64,000 nucleotides of DNA from Alteromonas sp. KUL106. GTDB taxonomy: Bacteria; Pseudomonadota; Gammaproteobacteria; Enterobacterales; Alteromonadaceae. Both the position numbers and the translations under genes were made by a program. Shown piece by piece: positions 37,834-47,737 of the stretch (position 1 is its first letter; every line of letters starts with the position of its first letter). Location of the stretch: contig NZ_BLIG01000007.1 in assembly GCF_009811415.1 (NCBI RefSeq), positions 1-64,000 on the forward strand. The letters run 5' to 3'. Under the pieces are notes generated by a model, which saw only the letters and a program-made list of their open reading frames with translations, made no database searches and had not been told where the DNA came from.

Positions 37834-38385
37834 ATGCAAAGATCCGAGCAAGAGCCTATGGAAAAAACCACGCAAAACGCTGAGAAAAAGGAAGGTGGCA
37901 CAACAGCAACACCTAATATGGCGTGGTTCTCCCTGCGAGCGGGTCAAATATGCTTGGGAAAAAAACCAGTAGACCGTGATTTCGAACGTTTAAAGTCGCT
38001 GGGAGTAACCCACATTGCTACCGTGCAGACCAGTGAAGAAAAAGCACCCGTTATTCGTGACAGCGCGATGGCCGCAGGCTTAGAATGGCTGTGGGTACCT
38101 TTTATGCACCCCTCGTCTGAATCCCCTACAGACGATGTGCACCTTCATCAATACCTTCACGAACTCTCTCAGATGTTAAGCGAGGGAGCAAAGATATATT
38201 TGCACTGCGACGGCTCTCAACATCGCTGTAGCCTGCTGTTCTACGCACTTTGTCACTACTGCCGAGTTCCATCAAATAGTGCGTATAGTGCACTACATAG
38301 CTTTGGGGCAAGTGCCGCGAATAACTTACTGCGGTCAGAACTTACATGGGCCGCAGAATTAGGCCATGTTGCGCCTAAAATATAA
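37834..38385 (+). CDS. Dual-specificity phosphatase-like protein
   Basis: 183 residues, soluble. The phosphatase signature HC(X)5R is intact at residues 124-131 (HCDGSQHRC; catalytic Cys125, Arg131). A strand SLRAGQICLGKKP and the helix FERLKSLGVTHIATVQTSEEKAP resemble the dual-specificity phosphatase or CDKN3-like fold. An HPSSESPTDDVHLHQYLHELSQML region carries the general-acid Asp candidate (Asp after SPT). It probably dephosphorylates a protein or small phosphate ester; the partner is unknown. A second start at 37858 is possible. It precedes a half copy of the interspersed repeat and convergent oxyR. Confidence 0.7.
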   Translation: MQRSEQEPMEKTTQNAEKKEGGTTATPNMAWFSLRAGQICLGKKPVDRDFERLKSLGVTHIATVQTSEEKAPVIRDSAMAAGLEWLWVPFMHPSSESPTDDVHLHQYLHELSQMLSEGAKIYLHCDGSQHRCSLLFYALCHYCRVPSNSAYSALHSFGASAANNLLRSELTWAAELGHVAPKI

Positions 38386-38397
38386 TGTGTGCTTTAT

Positions 38398-38446
38398 ACC
38401 AGTCCGCATAGATAATTACCCACTCAGCGAGAGTTAAAATCGTCGC
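38398..38446. repeat. Truncated copy of an interspersed repeat, abutting the oxyR stop
   Basis: The 49 bases 38398-38446 match the reverse complement of 52416-52464 at 43 positions. They begin with ACCAGTCCGCATAGATAA and end at the oxyR stop codon. Only one end of the element is present, so it is a half copy or a solo terminal repeat. Confidence 0.82.
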
Positions 38447-39354
38447 TACTTCAGCGTTGGGATTGGTAGCAGTGGTGAGATGATCTCGCCTATGCGGCGG
38501 AACAACTGCATGCGAGTCGTGCCTGAACGCCAAACCAGCCCTATCTCTCTAAAACCTTGGTCTTCAGCCGGGAAGCTCTTCAGGTTTGTGTGTTCAAGAA
38601 TAGACTGGTTGATAGCGAGCTCTGGCAAAAAGGTGTAGCCCATTTTGCTGTTTGCTAGCTGAACCAGGGTATGCAAGCTACTTGCTGCAACACTGCTTAT
38701 TTGGTCGCTGTGCTGGAGGTTACACGCGCTCACAGCATGCCCCGTCATACAATGCTCCTGCTGAAGCAAAAATATACTTTTTTTAGGTAGGCCTGAAATG
38801 TCGACAGGGTTGGGCAACTGCGCCGCCATGTCTTTGTGCGCGATTAAATGAAAGGGGTCGTGCCCTAGCACCATTTGCTTACAGCCTGGCGTTTCCATAG
38901 GAAGCGCTAAAATTAATAAATCAAGCCTTCCATCCGTTAACTGCTGAAGCAACTTCTCTGTGGTGTCTTCCTGCATTTCTAAATTGATGTCGGGAAGAAA
39001 GGCAGAAAATGCGCCCATCATGCTTTCGAAAAGAAAGGGAGCAATAGTAGGAATGACGCCTAGTTTAAGCGTTCCTCGCTGCCAATTACCCGCGTTCTGA
39101 GCGTACTCAACGAGCTCGCCGGCTTCCTGCAGTAACACCTTGCTGCGCTCAACAATATCTAAACCTAATGAGGTAAAAACGAACGTCTTATGCTCACGTT
39201 CTAGTAATTGACTTCCAAAATGCTCTTCTAGATTTTGAATGGCCGTGCTTAGCGTTGACTGGCTGACATTACAACGTTGGGCAGCCCGGTGAAAATGTTG
39301 CTCCTGATAAAGCGTTACTAAATAATGTAAATGCTTTAAATTTGGCCACTTCAT
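38446..39354 (-). CDS. oxyR: Hydrogen-peroxide sensor OxyR (LysR family)
   Basis: 302 residues with a LysR helix-turn-helix (FHRAAQRCNVSQSTLSTAIQNLEEHFGSQLLERE). In the effector domain the two redox cysteines lie 9 residues apart in EHCMTGHAVSAC (Cys202 and Cys211), the same spacing as the Cys199-Cys208 pair of E. coli OxyR, whose disulphide activates it. The TTEKLLQQLTDGRLDLLILALP segment is typical of OxyR. It should sense H2O2 and activate defence genes elsewhere, since no catalase or peroxiredoxin is adjacent. It is divergent from the universal stress gene, with about 300 bases between them. Confidence 0.93.
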   Translation of the reverse strand: MKWPNLKHLHYLVTLYQEQHFHRAAQRCNVSQSTLSTAIQNLEEHFGSQLLEREHKTFVFTSLGLDIVERSKVLLQEAGELVEYAQNAGNWQRGTLKLGVIPTIAPFLFESMMGAFSAFLPDINLEMQEDTTEKLLQQLTDGRLDLLILALPMETPGCKQMVLGHDPFHLIAHKDMAAQLPNPVDISGLPKKSIFLLQQEHCMTGHAVSACNLQHSDQISSVAASSLHTLVQLANSKMGYTFLPELAINQSILEHTNLKSFPAEDQGFREIGLVWRSGTTRMQLFRRIGEIISPLLPIPTLK

Positions 39355-39652
39355 CGGCTTCTCTCTATTCTTTAAATGGATTAAAAGATATGGGTTTAAT
39401 CTAACATAAAGATTATAAACAGCCTAGCTATCAACAAGACTTATCGTGTATAAGCGGGGCTGTAGCGATATCAATCACTTCAGCGACAACTGATTAAGAC
39501 ACTTTCAATAAATCTTTACCTCTTTGCTGGAAAGCGTTCATAAGTAGCGTTAGGATTAAGTTAGCGTTTTGCTAGCACTCGCCATTTCATACTAGCAGCA
39601 TCAGCGCACTCTTATATTTTCACCCATAAAACAAGCACTAGTTGAGGGCAAT

Positions 39653-40630
39653 ATGAAAGGACATTATAAGAATATTTTATGTGTGTTAAGCGATGCTCAT
39701 CGACAAGATGACACGGTCGCACAAGCACTTCATATCGCCAAAGCACATCAAGCCTCACTCACCATAATGCTTTCCCTAGAGGCCTTACCCCCGAATGCCA
39801 GCATGGTAATGGAGTCGTTTTCATACATTGATTCTCAGCAATCTATGGAAACGCAAGCTAAACACTGGCTAAAAGAACAAGCTGAAAATTGGGGTGAACA
39901 GTACGATATCTCAACCGCAGTTACGGTAGGCCAGCCATTAATTGATGTTGTACGCTATGTGCTTCAAAACGGTATTGATTTGGTGATAAAAAGAGCTGAA
40001 GAGAGTTTTTTAGATAAGCTGTTTGGCAGCCTAGATATGCGCCTTTTCAACAAGTGCCCCTGTCCTGTATGGATTATCAATCACAAGCCTCGTAGCCAAT
40101 ATAAAAATGTCGTAGCGGCGCTTGATTTAAATTATCACTATCCGGCGCATGAGGTATCTATCAGACGGGACTTGAATAGAGATATATTGCAACATGCCGC
40201 GCAGATAGCACTACTTGAGTTCGCTCAACTGCATATCGTTCATGTATTCGATGCTGTACCTGAAAATATAGCAAGAGACGGTTTTATTACTGTAGACAAC
40301 GACAGAATGGAAACGGATCTTGCCAAAATACATACCGAACGCGAAGACGAGTTAGAGAGATTACTAGAGGAATTATCAAAGGAACTCGATGATAATGTTT
40401 GGGAATATTTGAAACCTCAAAAACATATTGTTCACGGTTATCCAAGAAGAGAAATTGCCGCTACGACTACATCACTTGATACTGACATCATTGTGATGGG
40501 TACCGTATCGAGGTTAGGCGTACCGGGATATATCATGGGCAGTACCGCTGAAGAGACTATTCACCAGATAAAATGTGCAGTGGTTGGCGTAAAACCAAGA
40601 GGCTTCGAGAGCCCTATCACAGCAGATTAA
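39653..40630 (+). CDS. uspE: Tandem-domain universal stress protein (UspE-like)
   Basis: 325 residues with two Usp domains. The second keeps the ATP-binding G-x2-G-x9-G(S/T) pattern in GTVSRLGVPGYIMGSTAEET; the first ends in IKRAEESFLDKLFGSLDMRLFNKCPCPVWI. Two-domain UspE proteins help in stress survival and motility control in enteric bacteria; the effect here is not known. A GAGGG ribosome site precedes the ATG. A shared terminator lies between this gene and convergent pit. Confidence 0.88.
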   Translation: MKGHYKNILCVLSDAHRQDDTVAQALHIAKAHQASLTIMLSLEALPPNASMVMESFSYIDSQQSMETQAKHWLKEQAENWGEQYDISTAVTVGQPLIDVVRYVLQNGIDLVIKRAEESFLDKLFGSLDMRLFNKCPCPVWIINHKPRSQYKNVVAALDLNYHYPAHEVSIRRDLNRDILQHAAQIALLEFAQLHIVHVFDAVPENIARDGFITVDNDRMETDLAKIHTEREDELERLLEELSKELDDNVWEYLKPQKHIVHGYPRREIAATTTSLDTDIIVMGTVSRLGVPGYIMGSTAEETIHQIKCAVVGVKPRGFESPITAD

Positions 40631-40645
40631 CGTTAGACACAAAAC

Positions 40646-40673
40646 AAAAAGCCGCATCTTAATGCGGCTTTTT
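40646..40673. terminator. Bidirectional terminator between uspE and pit
   Basis: AAAAAGCCGCAT pairs with ATGCGGCTTTTT around a 4-base loop. A-runs and T-runs on both sides let it work in both directions for the convergent genes. Confidence 0.88.
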
Positions 40674-40704
40674 AGTGCTAACTGTTCACAAGCATAGCGA
40701 TTAT

Positions 40705-41976
40705 TTACGCGACGCCAAAAGACGCTTTAAGAATATAGAAGAAAATAATCGATAAAATTGCACCTGCTGGTAGGGTAACAATCCACGACACAACGATATT
40801 TCTTACGATACCCAGATTGAGAGCAGACACCCCTCGCGCTAAGCCCACACCCAATACCGCGCCCACCAGTGTTTGCGTTGTTGAGATAGGTAAACCGGTT
40901 CCCGATGCAATCACTACCGTGCAGGCAGCAGCCAGTTCAGCAGCGAAACCGCGGCTTGGCGTTAAGTGCGTTATACCCTGACCTATCGTCTTGATAACGC
41001 GATGACCAAATAACGCAAGACCGGCAACAATACCTAATCCGCCGAGAGGAAGGATCCAAGGTGCAAGGGTTGTGCTTGAGTTAATTTCACCGCCGCTAGT
41101 AACAACACTCACTACGGCAGCCAAAGGTCCTATTGCGTTAGCAACATCATTCGAGCCATGGGCAAATGCCATACAACACGCTGTTACCACCATAAGAAGC
41201 GCAAAGACTTTCTCGACATTCGCTGCCTGAAGGTCGGCATCTTCAGAACCGCTGAATCTCATGCGTCCAATAAACCATTTACCCATAACCCCTAAGGCTA
41301 CAGCAATAGCGACCGCCAATAGATACCCGTTAACTGCGCTAAGCTCTAAGCCAACATGTTTAAGGCCTTTTTTGATTGTAACGAGCGACATAACGAAGCC
41401 CGCTAATGCCATATAAAACGGCACATAGCGTTTCGCATTCATAAACGGTGAGGCGGTTTGGAATATTAACTTGTGCGCACTCATGAAAATAAGGTAGGCA
41501 ATAACCCCTGAGATAGCCGGTGTGACCACCCAACTTCCTACAATACCCCCTACTTTATCCCACGCTACAGCGTCCATACTCACGCCTGTTGCTGTGAAGC
41601 CGATGATAGCCCCAATTATCGAGTGAGTTGTAGAAACAGGCCACCCCAACCAAGATGCAACTGCAAGCCAAATACCGGCAGCAAGAAGTGATGAGATCAT
41701 ACCCAATACTAAGTATTCGGGGATATCTATGAAATAGGTTGAATCGATAATCCCTTTTCGAATAGTAGATGTTACTTCGCCACCCGCTAGGTAGGCGCCA
41801 GCAAACTCAAATATCATTGCAATGATAATGGCTTGTTTAATTGTTAAAGCTTTAGAACCTACTGACGTGCCCATTGCGTTAGCAACGTCATTTGCTCCAA
41901 TACCCCATGCCATGACGAATCCAACGCCAGCGGCAAGAATAATAAGAATTAGGCCATAACTTTCAAAAAATTCCAC
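40705..41976 (-). CDS. pitA: Low-affinity inorganic phosphate transporter (Pit family)
   Basis: 423 residues with about ten membrane helices and the duplicated Pit signature: GANDVANAMGTSVGSKALT near the N-terminus and GSNDVANAIGPLAAVV in the second half. It imports metal-phosphate coupled to protons or sodium. It is on the same strand as the pst genes but separated from phoU by 340 bases holding a strong Pho-box-like repeat (42233), so it may belong to the Pho regulon here, unlike the constitutive PitA of E. coli. The specific subtype (PitA, PitB or a sodium-dependent form) is not resolved. Confidence 0.9.
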   Translation of the reverse strand: MEFFESYGLILIILAAGVGFVMAWGIGANDVANAMGTSVGSKALTIKQAIIIAMIFEFAGAYLAGGEVTSTIRKGIIDSTYFIDIPEYLVLGMISSLLAAGIWLAVASWLGWPVSTTHSIIGAIIGFTATGVSMDAVAWDKVGGIVGSWVVTPAISGVIAYLIFMSAHKLIFQTASPFMNAKRYVPFYMALAGFVMSLVTIKKGLKHVGLELSAVNGYLLAVAIAVALGVMGKWFIGRMRFSGSEDADLQAANVEKVFALLMVVTACCMAFAHGSNDVANAIGPLAAVVSVVTSGGEINSSTTLAPWILPLGGLGIVAGLALFGHRVIKTIGQGITHLTPSRGFAAELAAACTVVIASGTGLPISTTQTLVGAVLGVGLARGVSALNLGIVRNIVVSWIVTLPAGAILSIIFFYILKASFGVA

Positions 41977-42316
41977 GGATAATCGCTCCCGGTCTAAACG
42001 CGATTTAGGCTGGATGCTACTTGAATAAATAGCATATTCTCTTCACCCAACGGGCGAGAGAAAGAAGTTAAAGACAAATTGTGTTTGATCATAAGGTTCG
42101 ATTAAATTTTGCACGATCTGTTCTTGGCTGCGGCGCATGATAACGTAATCATCTTAGAAGCCATAGTGAAAATCACGGAAAAACGATAAAAGTATGTGGA
42201 AATGTTTGAATACGATGATAAAACCACCAAATATTTCAGTTTTATGACAAATGAATTTCTCAAACACGCGCACAAGGTCATATAGACGCAACGACACACT
42301 GACCATTTGGACAAGT
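41977..42316. other. Intergenic region between pit and phoU
   Basis: 340 bases without a gene. It contains the Pho-box-like element at 42233 and no obvious terminator. pit probably starts from its own promoter in this gap, though read-through from phoU cannot be excluded. Confidence 0.6.
42233..42250 (-). promoter_or_regulatory. Pho-box-like element upstream of pit
   Basis: Read on the minus strand: TTGTCATAAAACTGAAAT, matching the E. coli Pho box CTGTCATAAAACTGTCAT at 15 of 18 positions and keeping the 7-4-7 spacing of the two half-sites. It lies 257 bases upstream of the pit start, just past the phoU stop, in the direction of pit transcription. Confidence 0.65.
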
Positions 42317-43033
42317 TTACGTCAAATCTTCTAACTTCTGCTGCATATTTTCTAGCGGCGTGTGCCGTACATCTGTTCCGCGAGTTAAGTAAACAACATA
42401 TTCACAGACGTTTTTACATCTATCACCTATTCGCTCTAGCGAACGCATCGCCCATAAAACATCCAGCCAATCCTGCATATCTTCCGTACTTTTCTGCATT
42501 TCTGATGTGGTATAAGAAAGCAGCTTTTTATATTCGCTATCAATACGATTATCTTGTTCATATACATCGAGTGCCGCAGCTTCGTCTTGGCGTGCAAACG
42601 CATCAAATGTACCACGCATCATCGCAGCCACTCTCTCGCCAATGACCAGCATACTGCTCTTGATAGTATCTGAGCTAGGCAGTTTGTTGCGGGTAACGAG
42701 TTTTGCAATGCGCTCAATTTCATCGCCCATGCGCTCAATATCGGTAATGGCTTTGGAAATCGTCATAATTAAACGCAGATCACTGGCGGTAGGATGGCGC
42801 TTCGCAATAATACGCAAGCACTCTTCATCAATTTGAATTTCCATGGAGTTGATTTTCAAATCGTTTAATACCACTTTCTCGGCCAATGCTGCATGATTAT
42901 GCTTAACGGCCTTCAGTGTATCCACGAGCTGCTGCTCAACCTCGCCTCCCATGGTCAATACCGAGTTACGTAAGTTCTCCAACTCAATATTGAAGGTCCC
43001 TGATATATGAGTATTTAATGCTACTTGTCGCAT
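42317..43033 (-). CDS. phoU: Phosphate signalling protein PhoU
   Basis: 238 residues, all helical, with the two PhoU repeats of three helices each. Metal-binding consensus segments are seen as AITDIERMGDEIERIAKL in the first half and MRSLERIGDRCKNVCEYVVYL in the second. PhoU links Pst to the PhoR kinase and dampens Pho signalling and phosphate uptake. It is the last gene of pstC-pstA-pstB-phoU, 99 bases after pstB. Confidence 0.95.
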   Translation of the reverse strand: MRQVALNTHISGTFNIELENLRNSVLTMGGEVEQQLVDTLKAVKHNHAALAEKVVLNDLKINSMEIQIDEECLRIIAKRHPTASDLRLIMTISKAITDIERMGDEIERIAKLVTRNKLPSSDTIKSSMLVIGERVAAMMRGTFDAFARQDEAAALDVYEQDNRIDSEYKKLLSYTTSEMQKSTEDMQDWLDVLWAMRSLERIGDRCKNVCEYVVYLTRGTDVRHTPLENMQQKLEDLT

Positions 43034-43132
43034 GATAATCTCTCCTAACGCCTTAACCCTTGATTCGACACAGCACTACCCCTGCTCGCAACGTGCAGCA
43101 CCAAAGATTCGTTGGACACATAAGTAATAAGG

Positions 43133-43939
43133 CTAGCCATAGCGCCCGGTGATATAGTCTTCTGTTTGTTTCTTTTCAGGCATGGTGAATAGCGTATCAC
43201 TGTCTGCATATTCTATTAATCTGCCCTGATGAAAAAAGGCGGTATAGTCGCTCACACGTGACGCTTGCTGCATGTTGTGCGTCACAATAATGATGGTGCA
43301 CTGTTTTTTTAGCGAATCCATGAGTTCTTCAATAAACAGCGTAGTAAGTGGGTCGAGTGCCGAAGTGGGCTCATCGAGTAGCAGAATATTAGGCTTGAGG
43401 GCTAATGCTCTTGCAATGACTAAACGCTGCTGCTGACCGCCAGATAAAACATGGGCTGACTCAAACAAGCGATCTTTTACTTCATCCCAAAGCGCCGCCT
43501 GTTTGAGCGCACTCTCTACGGCGTCGTCAAGGTGCCGACGCACTTTTATTCCTTGCAGCTTTAATCCGTAACACACATTTTCATAAATGCTCATTGGAAA
43601 CGGATTAGGACGCTGAAACACCATACCCACATTCGTCCTTAGACGAGAAACGTTGATTTTTCGACTATTGATATTTCTACCATCAATAATAATCTCACCA
43701 TTGTACTTACAGCCGTCATATAAATCGTTCAGACGGTTGAAACAGCTGATAAGGGTGGATTTGCCACACCCGCTCTGGCCAATGAGAGCCGTAATTTTGT
43801 TTTTAGGAATACGCATGCTGATGTCGTTTAACACATGCTTATTGCCAAACCACAGGTTGAGATTCTTCACCTCTACAGCAGTGTCCTTATCGCCTATGTC
43901 ATTGACGTTCAGTGTATTGTTTTCAAACAACTTCAACAT
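43133..43939 (-). CDS. pstB: Phosphate ABC transporter ATP-binding protein PstB
   Basis: 268 residues. Walker [21 protein letters not shown], the PstB-type [23 protein letters not shown], signature [17 protein letters not shown] and Walker [15 protein letters not shown] are all present. It powers phosphate import with PstC and PstA in the inner membrane. Its C-terminus ends in the typical EDYITGRYG. It starts 17 bases after pstA. Confidence 0.97.
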   Translation of the reverse strand: MLKLFENNTLNVNDIGDKDTAVEVKNLNLWFGNKHVLNDISMRIPKNKITALIGQSGCGKSTLISCFNRLNDLYDGCKYNGEIIIDGRNINSRKINVSRLRTNVGMVFQRPNPFPMSIYENVCYGLKLQGIKVRRHLDDAVESALKQAALWDEVKDRLFESAHVLSGGQQQRLVIARALALKPNILLLDEPTSALDPLTTLFIEELMDSLKKQCTIIIVTHNMQQASRVSDYTAFFHQGRLIEYADSDTLFTMPEKKQTEDYITGRYG

Positions 43940-43956
43940 GCTACTAAAACCTATAA

Positions 43957-45516
43957 TTATCCTGCGAGATAGCGTTTGCGCAAACGAGCTCTGAGTAAAA
44001 CAGCCAAAATGTTCAAAATGAACACCACTATGAGTAACAATAAACAGGCGGCAAACATCATACTTGCACTTTTACCATCAGTCTGGCTATGAAAAGCGCC
44101 ATCATAGATGAGAACCCCAAGGTGCATAAATTGCCTATCAAGATGCAAATAGGGAAATTCACCATCTATTGGCAAAGCGGGGGCAAACTTCACGGCACCC
44201 ACTAACATGAGGGGAGCAACTTCACCGGCGGCCCTGGCAATAGCGAGTATGACGCCCGTCATAATACCAGGCGATGCAATGGGTAAAACGGTGCGAACGA
44301 TGGTTTCTATTTTGGTTGCGCCTAACGCATAACTTCCGGTTCTTAATCCCTCTGGCACCCGTCGCAATCCTTCCTCCGTTGCCACAATCACCACAGGTAA
44401 CGTTAAGATAGCCATCGTTAGCGCGGCCCAAAAGATACCCGGACTCCCCATCGTAGGCGACGGAAGTGACTCACTAAATAGCAATTCGTCAATACTGCCA
44501 CCCAAGGTATAAACAAAGAAACCGAGTCCAAATACGCCGTAAACAATGGAAGGGACACCCGCCATGTTACTCACGCTTACCCGTATAATAGTCGTCATGG
44601 CGGAATGGGGCGCGTATTCACTCAAGTATATTGCAGCCAATACACCAAAGGGAGTCACAATAATCGTCATCAAGAACACCATGAGCACGGTTCCGAACAA
44701 AGCTGGGAATACGCCGCCTGATGTGTTGGCCTGTTTTGGGGAGTCTACGAGAAACACACCGACTTCAGAAAACACGACTTTCCACTTTTCAAACGTACTT
44801 AGCCGACTGACAAAGTCCACATCCTGAATATTTGAAATGGGAATAATAAAGGGCGATTGATCAGCAAAATTCACCAACAACTTGTACTCTGCTCGCGTTC
44901 TCTCTAATGCCTCTATGCGTGTCTGATATTCTTTAAAAGACGCAACCAGCTTTTCTCTAGCCGGCGCATCTGCAACAACATTTCGCTTATCAAACTGTGC
45001 AAGTGCCTCATGGATAGGGGCTAACTTTTGCGTATTGAGTGCTTCGATTTGCGTGGTGATCTGCGCCACTTCATCGATTATGGCGTTGATATTCTCAAGC
45101 CCCTGAGGGGACATAGCAGGTACGATAATATGCTTGGGAACGGCAAGGACTCTTCTTCCATCTCGAAATTTGATCTCGGCGCTCTGTGTTGCGAGGTTAA
45201 CGCTGACGACCTGCTCGTTCACTAGTTGCTTTTGTGAGCCATAAGGATGCAGGCTGTCGGAATAATGAAGTCTAATGTCCTCGTTTGATGGTTCATCAAA
45301 AATATTGGCGAACACAGAGAACCTTTCTCCATCGATCTGTTTTCCCGTTACCATGTAAATAGGTTCTGGCCAAAAGTAAGCCATACCTCTTACTCCAATA
45401 AGAACGAGTACACTCACCAACGCAATCAGAAGCAGACTCGTAAAAAAGGCCGTTAAACTGATAACGAGAGACTGGCGCTGAACTGCGTTCAAGCCAAATG
45501 ATTGGCGACTAAGCAT
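43957..45516 (-). CDS. pstA: Phosphate ABC transporter permease PstA, long form
   Basis: About 519 residues from the ATG at 45516, which overlaps the pstC end by 8 bases. The C-terminal permease has the EAA-type loop [41 protein letters not shown]. The typical PstA is about 300 residues; the extra 200 form a periplasmic insert between TM1 and TM2 with strand-rich and coiled segments. Such enlarged PstA proteins occur in some marine gammaproteobacteria together with long PstC. The insert could bind phosphate-binding protein or replace part of its role; this is inference. Confidence 0.93.
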   Translation of the reverse strand: MLSRQSFGLNAVQRQSLVISLTAFFTSLLLIALVSVLVLIGVRGMAYFWPEPIYMVTGKQIDGERFSVFANIFDEPSNEDIRLHYSDSLHPYGSQKQLVNEQVVSVNLATQSAEIKFRDGRRVLAVPKHIIVPAMSPQGLENINAIIDEVAQITTQIEALNTQKLAPIHEALAQFDKRNVVADAPAREKLVASFKEYQTRIEALERTRAEYKLLVNFADQSPFIIPISNIQDVDFVSRLSTFEKWKVVFSEVGVFLVDSPKQANTSGGVFPALFGTVLMVFLMTIIVTPFGVLAAIYLSEYAPHSAMTTIIRVSVSNMAGVPSIVYGVFGLGFFVYTLGGSIDELLFSESLPSPTMGSPGIFWAALTMAILTLPVVIVATEEGLRRVPEGLRTGSYALGATKIETIVRTVLPIASPGIMTGVILAIARAAGEVAPLMLVGAVKFAPALPIDGEFPYLHLDRQFMHLGVLIYDGAFHSQTDGKSASMMFAACLLLLIVVFILNILAVLLRARLRKRYLAG

Positions 45517-47686
45517 AATGTTGTCTGCTCCTGAGTCGCTGTCGTAGAAGTTCTGCGATTGTGTTGACCATAAAGGTGAAAAGAAACAGGATACAGGCCG
45601 TAAAAAACAGAATTTGATAATGGGCAGAGGTGACTTCAGCCTCTGGAAGTTCGATTGCCAAATTAGCAGTAAGTGCCCGCAAACCTTCAATTAATCCCCA
45701 GCTTGATATGGGAGTATTCCCCGTTACCATAAGTACTATCATGGTTTCGCCAAATGCCCGGCCAAACCCCAACATGATTGCTGCAACAATACCGGGTAAA
45801 GCAACATGTAAAACAACGTGCAAAAGGGTTTGCAATCGGGTGGCACCAAGGGCAAATGAGGCATGTTTTAGGTCCATCGGAACCCCGTTGATAGCATCTT
45901 CAGCGAGTGAATATATACTGGGCGATATCGCCACTCCCAACGCCAATGCCACCACGATAGTGGTTTTGCCAATTGGGCTATCCGACTCAGCAGCTAATAC
46001 GGAGAAGCCTTCAACGCCAATCAATGAAAAAACTATAGACGGCGCGAACTCCACACTGATGACCCCAAGCACAAACACGCCACCAAGAGCAAAGAGTAAT
46101 TCAGCACCGTGCCTGAGTCGCTTAGGAAGATAGTTCGCTACCTGGCGCTGCACGAGAGCAACAGCAATTAGCACAAAAGGGATAACAATAAGAAAGAAGG
46201 CAAAGGAAAAGAGAAATTGCTCCGCTTTAGGTGACAGCCAAATGGCAGCGATAAAGCCGATAAGTACGCTGGGAATTGCTTCTAATAATTCTATTGCCGG
46301 CTTGAGCAAATTTCGCAAGCGACTTTTCGCAAAAAAAGCCGTATAAATCGCTGCGCCAATCGCGACAGGAATCGCAATAATTAGTGCCAGTAGAGAGGCT
46401 TTAATACTACCAATCAAAAGCGGTGTTAAACTGAATTTTGCCTCTTGATAGTCAGATGCACTGGTGGTTTGCCATACTGTTCCTTCACTTTCGTATCCTT
46501 CGTAATGCTGAGGCTCAAACAGCGAGGCCCAGGTCGTAATGCCGCTTAAATTTTTCCCTTTCCACACTGACACTGTATTGTCAGAAAAACCATAAAGCTT
46601 GTTGCCATACCAGATTATATCCGCGGCCGAATTATCAAGCTTTTGCTCTGATACCACATCACCAGAAACACGATTAATGAGCAGTAATCTTTGTTTATTG
46701 GTTAACACCGCCACCAAGTTGATGCTGGCATGCTCAGCAACGTCTATCACACTCTCGCCAGGCAACGAAATGTGGTAGGTCTGTTCAAAGGTAAGGCCGT
46801 TTTCACTCTTACTGAAAACCCAACGAGTAAGGGTTTCCGATTTGCGGTTCATTAAAAAGAATGTCCGCCCTTTTGCGAGGGGGAACAGAGCCTGCTCATC
46901 TAACGTCAACGCTTCAACCCCTACAACGGGAAGTAATGTCGTATCATCATCACGTAGCCTGTTGATAAATAGCATTTCGTCGAACTGAAGAAGCACGCTT
47001 TCACTACCAGGCAACAAGACCGTACGCGCAACGTTATTAAATCGTTTATCAATAAAAGTGGTTGGCTGTTGACGATTGATCCATCGAACGAAAACACTAT
47101 TCCCACGAGAAATGGATACCACCGCCCACTTAGAAGATAACGTAAAGTCCCACTCCTCACGCTCACTCCATTCCTCTTTGGGAAGGGAAAAGCTCATTAT
47201 ACTGGCAGGTCCTGTTTGGGCAGTCCGTGCTAACGTATTTACGGCCTCTTTATCGTCAATGATGAAAGATCTAACCGGCAACACCCTCACTTGTGCATTT
47301 GGAGAAACATCTACGATGTAGTTTTCTCCCCGATCAGTGTGTGCAGACAACACGTATTCACATGGGCGAATATAGTCGTGAATACTTACTAATACGTTCT
47401 CATCAAGTTGTTTCAAGCTTAAACGACAGTCTTGCTCTTGGACGAGCAAGGGCTGGCTGTTAAGGAAATCGCCAGCGCTAACAATGCGTTCATCTTCAGG
47501 GATTGTGTATGTAGCAATGAAGTTTAAGCTAGGACGATAAGCTAGCGGCAAAGCTTGAATGATGAGGTGAGTAATAAGAATAACGAGCGTCAACAAAACA
47601 AGGCCGCCGAAGCCAGACACAATATAGCGTGCTTGCTTGTCGCTGCGCTGGCGTTTCTTGTTCATGCTATTGCTGTCGAGAGTCAT
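45509..47686 (-). CDS. pstC: Phosphate ABC transporter permease PstC, long form
   Basis: 725 residues against about 320 in E. coli. TM1 (YIVSGFGGLVLLTLVILITHLIIQAL) is followed by a roughly 350-residue periplasmic region with repeated strand pairs and tryptophans that looks propeller-like. The permease domain then follows, with the coupling loop FALGATRLQTLLHVVLHVALPGIVAAIMLGFGRAFGETM. It forms the channel with PstA. It is the first gene of the operon here; no pstS is found. An 8-base inverted repeat in its leader (47716-47737) could affect expression. Starts at 47665 and 47686 are both possible. Confidence 0.92.
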   Translation of the reverse strand: MTLDSNSMNKKRQRSDKQARYIVSGFGGLVLLTLVILITHLIIQALPLAYRPSLNFIATYTIPEDERIVSAGDFLNSQPLLVQEQDCRLSLKQLDENVLVSIHDYIRPCEYVLSAHTDRGENYIVDVSPNAQVRVLPVRSFIIDDKEAVNTLARTAQTGPASIMSFSLPKEEWSEREEWDFTLSSKWAVVSISRGNSVFVRWINRQQPTTFIDKRFNNVARTVLLPGSESVLLQFDEMLFINRLRDDDTTLLPVVGVEALTLDEQALFPLAKGRTFFLMNRKSETLTRWVFSKSENGLTFEQTYHISLPGESVIDVAEHASINLVAVLTNKQRLLLINRVSGDVVSEQKLDNSAADIIWYGNKLYGFSDNTVSVWKGKNLSGITTWASLFEPQHYEGYESEGTVWQTTSASDYQEAKFSLTPLLIGSIKASLLALIIAIPVAIGAAIYTAFFAKSRLRNLLKPAIELLEAIPSVLIGFIAAIWLSPKAEQFLFSFAFFLIVIPFVLIAVALVQRQVANYLPKRLRHGAELLFALGGVFVLGVISVEFAPSIVFSLIGVEGFSVLAAESDSPIGKTTIVVALALGVAISPSIYSLAEDAINGVPMDLKHASFALGATRLQTLLHVVLHVALPGIVAAIMLGFGRAFGETMIVLMVTGNTPISSWGLIEGLRALTANLAIELPEAEVTSAHYQILFFTACILFLFTFMVNTIAELLRQRLRSRQHYA

Positions 47687-47715
47687 GCGATTGTTTAGTC
47701 ATTCTTATTTTCGAA

Positions 47716-47737
47716 ATTCTTCTTTTTTCAGAAGAAT
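47716..47737 (-). promoter_or_regulatory. Leader hairpin upstream of pstC
   Basis: ATTCTTCT and AGAAGAAT form an 8-base inverted repeat with a 6-base loop, 30 bases before the pstC start. It is AT-rich and weak. No Pho box is seen in this leader. Role unproven. Confidence 0.3.
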
